Positions 4,425 through 9,778 of a stretch of 9,778 nucleotides of DNA are shown here, piece after piece (position 1 is the stretch's first letter; the number at the start of each line of letters is the position of its first letter). The DNA is taken from NCBI GenBank assembly GCA_016875755.1, contig VGOX01000056.1:1-9778 (forward strand), read 5' to 3'. The notes under the pieces are model-generated. The model ran no database searches, was not told the origin of the DNA, and saw only the letters and a program-made list of their open reading frames with translations. Made by a program: the position numbers and the translations under genes. This stretch comes from Chloroflexota bacterium (GTDB lineage Bacteria; Chloroflexota; Anaerolineae; Anaerolineales; Villigracilaceae).

Positions 4425-7079
4425 ATGGAAATCATTAAATGTCCCTCCTGCGGTGAGAACAATACCTCCGATATGGAGTTCTGCCAGAATTGTCAGGCCC
4501 GCCTCCAGCCGTTGACGGGTCCGCTTAAGGGCGAAGATAAAGCCATTAAGCCGGGGCAAATTCCCACCAACAAAAGCACCGCCGAACTTGAGCCCCTTTT
4601 GCCTAAATGGTTGAAGGATGCCCGTGACTCCGCACGGACTGGCGAAGAAGAAAAGCCAGCACAGACATCTTCTGCGAATCAAATGCCAGCCCAACAAGCT
4701 GCTCCTAAAAAACCGTCGGCTCCTGCGGGTGATTTTCTCTCCGGGTTGCAGGCGCAATCTGGTGATGACGAAGACGATGAAGTGCCAGATTGGCTGGCAA
4801 GCATCACTGGGGATACGTCCAAACCCAAGAGTGCTGCTGAAGAAACAACCGATACCCGTTGGGTGGAAATGGGTAACCGCAACGACTACGCCCAGGAGGA
4901 CGCCGCTGCGGATGCAGACACTCCTTCCTGGCTGGCTGGTTTACAACCGCTCGAACCCCATACAGAAGAAAAAGATGAACTTACCGACTGGTTCCGTACT
5001 GCGGCGGAGGAGCAAAAACCATCCTATCAAGACCCAGCCCCGATCTTTGAATCGCCTGTGGAGCAGATGCCCCCTGCCAAGCCCGTGGACGATACGCCCG
5101 ATTGGCTGCGTCAGATGGCGGCAGATGCGGAAGCAAAGCTCGAGCCTGTGCAGGCGGATGTGTATCAAGATGCCCCTGAATTTTCGTTGGATGCACCTGA
5201 TTGGCTGAGCAACCTTGGCGGCGCGGCGATGGAGTCAAAGCCGGAATCCGCACAGCCAGTAAAACAACAGGAATCCACAGAATTTCCGCTCGAGACGCCC
5301 GATTGGTTGAGCTCGCTTGGTAGCGTGGAGATTGAATCGAAACCAGAACCCGCGCAGCCAGTCGAAATTCCATTAGAGACACCGGATTGGCTGAGTTCAT
5401 TGGGCGGCGCGGAAGCGGCACAAATGTCAGAGGAAGAGTCTGTTGTTTTTGCTGAATCAAGCTTGGCTGGTTCTGAAGCGGAGGAAATTCCCTCCTTTGA
5501 CATCCCGGATTGGATGAAGAGTTCTGCGGATGATGCAAAACCGCTTCAGGATACGACTCCGCGCTGGCTGCGTGAAGAGTCCAATTTGGCAGGTGAACCG
5601 GAAGTACCCGCATGGCTTTCAGGAACAGGTTCATTTGAACTGTCTTCCGAAAAGGCTGAGGAAACCCCTGCTCAATCTGAAGATTCCGAGGGCATTCCAG
5701 CCTGGTTGAAAGCTGCCGAGCCGCATCATTTCATAGAGGAAACGCCTGCTGCCGAAGTTGGACCGTTGCAAACACCGTCTGCCGAAGAAGAGCGTTCGCG
5801 GCCATTTAACGCCGAGCCGCCTGCTTTTGAAGCGGACCCCACTGCAACCGAAGACCTCTTTACCGAAATGCCCAGCTGGCTTTCAGATGCAATGGAGCAG
5901 CCTTCGTCTTCGACTCCAACAGCTATCACAAATACTGATGCGCTTTCTCCGAGTGAACTGCCTTCGTGGGTGCAAGCCATGCGCCCGGTGGATGCCAGCG
6001 CTTCGCAGCCCGCCTCCCTCTCCAGCGACCAAACACTAGAATCGCGCGGTGCATTGGCTGGGTTGCAGGGTGTTTTGCCTGCTGTGCCGGGCTACATGCC
6101 CACCAGCAAGCCCAAAGCATATTCGATCAAACTTACAGCAAGCGACGAACAACTGGCGCATGCCGAAATTCTCGAACAGATCCTCGCCGCCGAAACCGCG
6201 CCGGTGCCGCTCGAAGTCTTCTCCAATTTGCGCGCATCACGCAGTTTACGCTGGCTGATCTCGGCACTTCTTTTGATCGGCACGATCCTCACCGTGTCGT
6301 TGCGCACGCAGATATTCGCCTCGCCGTCCGGCGTCCCTAATGAAATGCGCAACCTGCTTTTCATTTCCCAATCCATCCCCGATAACGCACCCATCCTTGT
6401 GGCAATGGATTACGAACCTTCCCGAGCCGGCGAAATGCAAGCCGCTGCCGCTCCGCTTTTGGATAACCTGATGCTTTTGCGGGCTCCGCGTTTGACCTTT
6501 ATTGCCACCAATGAGACGGGCGCGATCCTTGCCGAACGCCTCATGGCTGGACCTTTGGCTGTTCACAACTATACGGACAGAGTATCCTACCTGAATCTGG
6601 GCTACCTGCCCGGTGGTCAACTGGGCATACGGGCGTTTGCCCAAAGCCCAACTCTCGCCGCACCATTGGACATTTCCCTGCAACCCGCATGGGAGACGCC
6701 TCCACTTGAAGGTGTGATCGCCCTCAATCAATTTGCCGCCATGATCCTCATCACCGACAATGCTGAAGCCGCCCGCATCTGGATCGAACAAACCCAGGAA
6801 CTGCGCGGCACTATGCCGTTCATTATCATTTCCAGCGCACAGGCTGCGCCCATGATCCAGCCGTATTACAACTCCGCACAGGTCACAGGGATCATCCCGG
6901 GCTTGCAGGGCGGCGCGGTCTTCGAACAATACAATGCAAGCCGGCCCGGCACCGCCCGCTCTTATTGGGATGCATACAGCCTTGGCATGTTGCTTGCTGT
7001 TGTCTTGGTGTTTGGCGGCGGACTATGGAGTTTGATCTCTGGCATGCGTGAACGCGCCAATGCAGGGGAAGGTAAATAA
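4425..7079 (+). CDS. Zinc-ribbon, tryptophan-motif scaffold protein with a trans-envelope C-terminal half
   Basis: The 884-residue protein has three parts. Residues 6-23 form a four-cysteine zinc ribbon (CPSC...CQNC). Residues 60-520 are acidic, proline- and glutamate-rich and probably disordered, and carry 14 short motifs of the form [DE]-x-P-[DSA]-W-[LM] with W at 62, 123, 169, 189, 227, 260, 294, 322, 363, 381, 397, 427, 485 and 515 (some deviate, for example TDWF at 189). A membrane span at about 609-628 leads into a roughly 220-residue domain with alternating strands and helices (ILVAMDYEPSRAGEM, LTFIATNETGA, AAMILITDNAEAARIWIEQ, MPFIIISSAQ), then a second span at about 850-872. The zinc ribbon and repeats should be cytoplasmic and the alpha/beta domain extracytoplasmic. 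The function is unknown; the repeated motifs suggest multivalent binding of a partner. It starts immediately after the previous stop, with GGGGG upstream. Confidence 0.9.
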   Translation: MEIIKCPSCGENNTSDMEFCQNCQARLQPLTGPLKGEDKAIKPGQIPTNKSTAELEPLLPKWLKDARDSARTGEEEKPAQTSSANQMPAQQAAPKKPSAPAGDFLSGLQAQSGDDEDDEVPDWLASITGDTSKPKSAAEETTDTRWVEMGNRNDYAQEDAAADADTPSWLAGLQPLEPHTEEKDELTDWFRTAAEEQKPSYQDPAPIFESPVEQMPPAKPVDDTPDWLRQMAADAEAKLEPVQADVYQDAPEFSLDAPDWLSNLGGAAMESKPESAQPVKQQESTEFPLETPDWLSSLGSVEIESKPEPAQPVEIPLETPDWLSSLGGAEAAQMSEEESVVFAESSLAGSEAEEIPSFDIPDWMKSSADDAKPLQDTTPRWLREESNLAGEPEVPAWLSGTGSFELSSEKAEETPAQSEDSEGIPAWLKAAEPHHFIEETPAAEVGPLQTPSAEEERSRPFNAEPPAFEADPTATEDLFTEMPSWLSDAMEQPSSSTPTAITNTDALSPSELPSWVQAMRPVDASASQPASLSSDQTLESRGALAGLQGVLPAVPGYMPTSKPKAYSIKLTASDEQLAHAEILEQILAAETAPVPLEVFSNLRASRSLRWLISALLLIGTILTVSLRTQIFASPSGVPNEMRNLLFISQSIPDNAPILVAMDYEPSRAGEMQAAAAPLLDNLMLLRAPRLTFIATNETGAILAERLMAGPLAVHNYTDRVSYLNLGYLPGGQLGIRAFAQSPTLAAPLDISLQPAWETPPLEGVIALNQFAAMILITDNAEAARIWIEQTQELRGTMPFIIISSAQAAPMIQPYYNSAQVTGIIPGLQGGAVFEQYNASRPGTARSYWDAYSLGMLLAVVLVFGGGLWSLISGMRERANAGEGK
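5181..5414 (+). repeat. Tandem coding repeats within the tryptophan-motif region
   Basis: Three near-identical units begin at 5181, 5283 and 5367 (protein residues 253, 287 and 315). The core is [FI]-[SP]-L-[DE]-[AT]-PDWLS-[NS]-LG, and the first two units continue into ESKPE-x-AQPV (ending at 5261 and 5363). Similarity extends to the DNA, for example GATTGG followed by TTGAG or CTGAG, so these units probably arose by recent in-frame duplication, unlike the more diverged motifs on either side. Confidence 0.75.
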
Positions 7080-7080
7080 G

Positions 7081-7791
7081 ATGAACATTCCTCTCGACCT
7101 GCTCAGCGGCGTATTGAGTTTCCTTTTCACCATCCTCATCCTCAGCTATTTGATCGGGGATAATCCGCTCTTTCGAATTGCCACCTATCTTTTTGTCGGC
7201 ATTGCTTCGGGGTATGTTGCCACGGTCATCTGGTGGCAGGTATTGGTTCCGCGCCTGATGACGCCATTGCTGCCTGCCCTGAATTCCGACTCTTTGGCGC
7301 TTAAGATCTTTGTGCTTGTGCCGTGGCTTGGAATGGCATTCATCCTAATGAAAATCTCGCCGCGTTTGTCGGGCATTGCCAGCCTTACGATGGCGTTCCT
7401 CGTCGGAGCGGGTGCGGCGGTCATCATCGCCGGTGCGGTGACCGGGACGCTCATCCCGCAATTCGAGGCGACCATCAATTTCTTCGACCGTGATCTTGCC
7501 GCCGCCCGTAATATTGACTTTCTCGAAGTGGCTGGCAATGGCGCGATCATTCTGGCCGGGGCAGTCACCTCGCTGGTGTATTTCCACTTCGGCGCGCGCC
7601 CACAGGCGGATGGCTCCATGCGCCGTTTCGGGCTGATCGAGATCATAGCCTGGGTCGGACGCATCTTCATCGGCATCACACTCGGCGCGATCTTTGCTGG
7701 TGTGTACGCCGCCGCGCTCACCGCCTTGATCGAACGCATTTCCTCGATCTTCGATTTCATCACCTTACTTCGCACGACATTCGGGTTATAA
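7081..7791 (+). CDS. Second six-helix integral membrane protein, uncharacterised
   Basis: Starting at 7081 the product has 236 residues. This start is preferred over an in-frame ATG at 7048 because GGGGAAGG (7065-7072) is 8 bases upstream and the start falls one base after the previous stop. The earlier ATG would overlap the scaffold gene by 32 bases and add a charged tail ahead of the first span. Hydrophobic segments lie at about 8-26, 32-56, 77-95, 104-130, 156-175 and 188-218. A charged loop between spans 4 and 5 (EATINFFDRDLAAARNIDF) and a GARPQADGSMRR loop before the last span stand out. No known transporter or enzyme family is recognisable. Operon position suggests a membrane partner of the scaffold and ATPase encoded on either side. 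Confidence 0.85.
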   Translation: MNIPLDLLSGVLSFLFTILILSYLIGDNPLFRIATYLFVGIASGYVATVIWWQVLVPRLMTPLLPALNSDSLALKIFVLVPWLGMAFILMKISPRLSGIASLTMAFLVGAGAAVIIAGAVTGTLIPQFEATINFFDRDLAAARNIDFLEVAGNGAIILAGAVTSLVYFHFGARPQADGSMRRFGLIEIIAWVGRIFIGITLGAIFAGVYAAALTALIERISSIFDFITLLRTTFGL

Positions 7792-7795
7792 CAAT

Positions 7796-9553
7796 ATGCC
7801 CTCTTCATTGGTCACAGGCAATTCCCTCCTAGCAATTGATGTCGGCGCTGCAAATACGCGCGCCGTTCTGTTCGATGTGATCGAAGGCGAATACCGCTTC
7901 GTGGCATCGGGCGTTGCACCCAGCACCGCCGAAGCACCCTTCAAGGATGTTGCAGAGGGTGTTCGCAATGCAGTCTCGAAACTTCAAACGGTGTTGGGTA
8001 AAAAATTACTGGATGATGCGCGTGGTCTGGTCACACCGAGCCAGCCCGACGGGTCTGGGGTAGATGCGCTCGTTGTCACACTGTCTGCAGGGCCAGCCAT
8101 CAAAACCATCGTCGTTGGTTTGTTGAAGGATGTTTCCCTTGAGAGCGCGCGGCGTCTCGCTGAATCGACCTATACCCGTCTCATGGATACCATCAGCCTG
8201 AGCGATCAACGCAAGCCAGACCAGCAGATCGACAGCATTCTGCGTATTCGTCCCGAGTTGGTGGTGATCGCCGGCGGTACAGATGGCGGCGCATCGCGCT
8301 CCATTCAAAAACTGCTTGAACCCATTGGGCTTGCCAGTTTCCTCCTGCCGACAGAAAAACGCCCCGCTGTTTTGTTTGCGGGCAACGAAAAAATGAAGGA
8401 CGATATTACTTCGCTGGTCGGTTCCCTTTCCACCTCATTGCATTTCAGCCCGAACATTCGCCCCTCACTCGATACGGAAGATATAGACCCCGCCGAAGGT
8501 GAACTGGCGCGCATGTACGTCAATATTCGCAAACGCCAGATCAAAGGCGTGGATTTGCTCGACCTGTGGTCTGGCGGTCACGTCCTGCCGACTGCATACG
8601 CCACGGGCCGCATGGTGCGTTTCCTTTCAAAGGTTTATGGTTCGCAAAAAGGTATTCTCAATGTAGACCTTGGCTCATCGGCTGCGATCATTGCAGCCGG
8701 TTTCCGAAATAAATCCATTCTCAAGGTGTACCCGCAATTTGGGCTTGGCGAAAACCTGACGAGTCTGCTTAATCACACCACCCTTGAGAACATTCTACGC
8801 TGGTCGCCGCTCGATATTTCTGAAGATGTGATTTTGGATTATCTATACCAAAAAGCGCTGCATCCCGCCGCCATTGCCGCCACTCGCGAAGACCTCTCCA
8901 TTTCACAGGCGGTTGCGCGTGAAATATTGCACCTTGCCATGCAATCGGCAAAGCGCGATTTCCCGCGGAATATTGCGAACATCAAACCGACTCTGACTCC
9001 GCTCTTTGAGCCGATCCTTGCAGGAGGAGCCGCACTAAGCGACGCTTCGCGCCCCGGTCAGAGCCTGCTCCTGCTACTCGACTCGATCCAACCTGTGGGC
9101 ATTACCACCATCATTCTCGACCAGAATAACCTGCTGCCCCTGTTGGGTGCGGCGGCGGCGCAGAACAACATTCTGCCGGTACAAGTATTGGAATCGGGGG
9201 CCTTCCTCAGCGTAGGGACGGTGGTGTCCCCTGTTGTCTCTGCCAAATATGGTGTGACTATTTTGCGCGCGAAACTGACCTACGACAATGGCACCGAAGC
9301 ACGCCTGGATTTGAAATTCGGCGGTCTTGAAACCCTTCCGCTTGGCAATGGAGAAGCAGGGAAATTGACCGTGCAATGCCTGCACGGAGCAGACGTCGGC
9401 TTTGGACCTGGCCGGGGGGGCACCATCCCAGTGAGCGGCGGGGCATTAGGCGTCGTGTTCGATGGGCGCGGGCGTCCGCTTGATCTTCCATCCGACCCTG
9501 TTCGTCGGCGGGAGCTCATCAAAAAATGGAACTGGACCCTGGGAGGCGGATAA
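7796..9553 (+). CDS. Actin/Hsp70-fold ATPase of the MutL/GlmL (glutamate mutase L) family
   Basis: The 585-residue protein has the ASKHA (acetate kinase/Hsp70/actin) nucleotide-binding signatures: phosphate-1 loop AIDVGAANTRAVLFD (13-27), VVIAGGTDGGASRS (156-169), phosphate-2 loop NVDLGSSAAI (289-298) and adenosine-type motif EPILAGGAALSDA (405-417). The order and the GGTDGG motif match the MutL/GlmL family, whose founding members are encoded beside the B12-dependent glutamate mutase genes and are thought to act as reactivation factors. No mutase subunit lies nearby, so that role should not be assumed. Founding members are, to my recollection, about 460 residues; here roughly 120 extra C-terminal residues (from about 465) look beta-rich (SVGTVVSPVVSAKYGVTILR, GFGPGRGGTIPVSGG). 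The ATG is 4 bases after the previous stop and lacks a clear ribosome site, suggesting coupled translation. A role like FtsA or PilM, as a cytoplasmic ATPase bound to membrane partners, is an inference. Confidence 0.87.
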   Translation: MPSSLVTGNSLLAIDVGAANTRAVLFDVIEGEYRFVASGVAPSTAEAPFKDVAEGVRNAVSKLQTVLGKKLLDDARGLVTPSQPDGSGVDALVVTLSAGPAIKTIVVGLLKDVSLESARRLAESTYTRLMDTISLSDQRKPDQQIDSILRIRPELVVIAGGTDGGASRSIQKLLEPIGLASFLLPTEKRPAVLFAGNEKMKDDITSLVGSLSTSLHFSPNIRPSLDTEDIDPAEGELARMYVNIRKRQIKGVDLLDLWSGGHVLPTAYATGRMVRFLSKVYGSQKGILNVDLGSSAAIIAAGFRNKSILKVYPQFGLGENLTSLLNHTTLENILRWSPLDISEDVILDYLYQKALHPAAIAATREDLSISQAVAREILHLAMQSAKRDFPRNIANIKPTLTPLFEPILAGGAALSDASRPGQSLLLLLDSIQPVGITTIILDQNNLLPLLGAAAAQNNILPVQVLESGAFLSVGTVVSPVVSAKYGVTILRAKLTYDNGTEARLDLKFGGLETLPLGNGEAGKLTVQCLHGADVGFGPGRGGTIPVSGGALGVVFDGRGRPLDLPSDPVRRRELIKKWNWTLGGG

Positions 9554-9778
9554 ATGATGCTAGCGCCTGTTCATCATGTAGTCGGGCTTACCTCCATTGT
9601 GCGGGAGCGCGTTTTGCCCGTGGCTGGCAAGGTGGTTGTACGTCTTCAACAAAAAGTCAGTGCGGGTGATGTGGTTGCTGAAACGCGTTGGGCGCGTGAG
9701 CATGTCATGTTGGATGTTGCCCGCGTTTTGGGAATTTCCGCCAATACGGCAGACCGATTGATCAAATGCAAAGTGGTT
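9554..9778 (+). CDS. Uncharacterised protein with a barrel-sandwich-like N-terminus, 3' end beyond the window
   Basis: Seventy-five codons are visible, beginning MMLAPVHHVVGLTSIVRERV. The segment RVLPVAGKVVVRLQQKVSAG followed by DVVAET has the rhythm of half of a lipoyl/biotinyl-like barrel-sandwich fold (strand, G-K-V, then K-V-S-A-G-D-V-V-A), but with no modifiable lysine motif in the visible part. It is followed by MLDVARVLGISANTADRLIK, which superficially resembles a helix-turn-helix but may be a linker between two barrel halves. GGGAGG (9541-9546) lies seven bases before the ATG at 9554; the ATG at 9557 is an alternative. The start directly follows the ATPase stop, so it belongs to the operon. 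Function unknown. Confidence 0.75.
   Translation, partial: MMLAPVHHVVGLTSIVRERVLPVAGKVVVRLQQKVSAGDVVAETRWAREHVMLDVARVLGISANTADRLIKCKVV

Noticed and set aside
4981..5634. Long alternative frames across the scaffold gene, also at 4618-5208 and 6246-6929
   Set aside because: The repetitive, proline/glutamate-rich coding sequence leaves other frames open. The zinc ribbon, tryptophan motifs and membrane spans all belong to the 4425-7079 frame, which is the real one.
7048..7080. Upstream ATG at 7048 as start of the second six-helix membrane protein
   Set aside because: It would overlap the previous gene by 32 bases and lacks a good ribosome site, whereas ATG 7081 has GGGGAAGG eight bases upstream and fits the tight junctions of the operon.
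7792..7795. Cobalamin riboswitch or B12-related regulation ahead of the MutL/GlmL-like gene
   Set aside because: Only four bases separate it from the preceding gene, and the sole leader of the operon (2756-2836) is too short and shows no B12-box.
9704..9763. DNA-binding helix-turn-helix call for the last, partial gene
   Set aside because: The DVARVLGISANTADRLIK segment looks similar, but it follows a barrel-sandwich-like stretch within a membrane-protein operon and the rest of the protein is missing; the call would be premature.

Overview
The window looks like a piece of a bacterial chromosome, most likely from a Chloroflexota member of class Anaerolineae. That assignment is an inference. 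It rests on the style of the proteins: a DUF6754-like protein, a zinc-ribbon scaffold with repeated P-x-W-L motifs and an actin-fold MutL/GlmL-like ATPase sit together, a combination I associate with Anaerolineae genomes. The plant/cyanobacterial-type GlgC fits but is not diagnostic. No mobile element, CRISPR array, rRNA or phage gene was seen.

Layout. On the minus strand, positions 1-885 hold the 5' part of ychF, a conserved ribosome-associated ATPase/GTPase whose C-terminus lies outside the window. Reading the other way, a sigma70-type promoter (940-967) drives a single tRNA-Leu(CAA) gene (1006-1088), which ends at a strong intrinsic terminator (1135-1170). A second strong promoter (1190-1217) precedes a 34-residue membrane microprotein (1296-1400) and glgC (1451-2698), the ADP-glucose pyrophosphorylase of glycogen synthesis. 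This unit closes at an 18-bp hairpin terminator (2715-2755).

From 2837 to the right edge all genes point rightward and are packed with gaps of -4, -1, 0, +1, +4 and 0 bases. No internal terminator was seen, so they probably form one operon. In order they encode: a small soluble helical protein (82 aa); a DUF6754-like protein with a membrane anchor at each end (243 aa); a six-helix membrane protein (203 aa); an 884-aa protein with an N-terminal zinc ribbon, 14 tryptophan motifs in an acidic disordered region and a trans-envelope C-terminal half; another six-helix membrane protein (236 aa); a 585-aa actin/Hsp70-fold ATPase of the MutL/GlmL family; and the start of a protein with a barrel-sandwich-like segment. 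The operon appears to start with an almost leaderless mRNA.

The operon is the part of real interest. It contains no glutamate mutase or other B12 enzyme, although its ATPase belongs to a family named after that enzyme. It reads as an uncharacterised membrane-bound machine: a cytoplasmic actin-like ATPase, a multivalent tryptophan-motif scaffold and several integral membrane partners. Its function cannot be deduced from the sequence alone.
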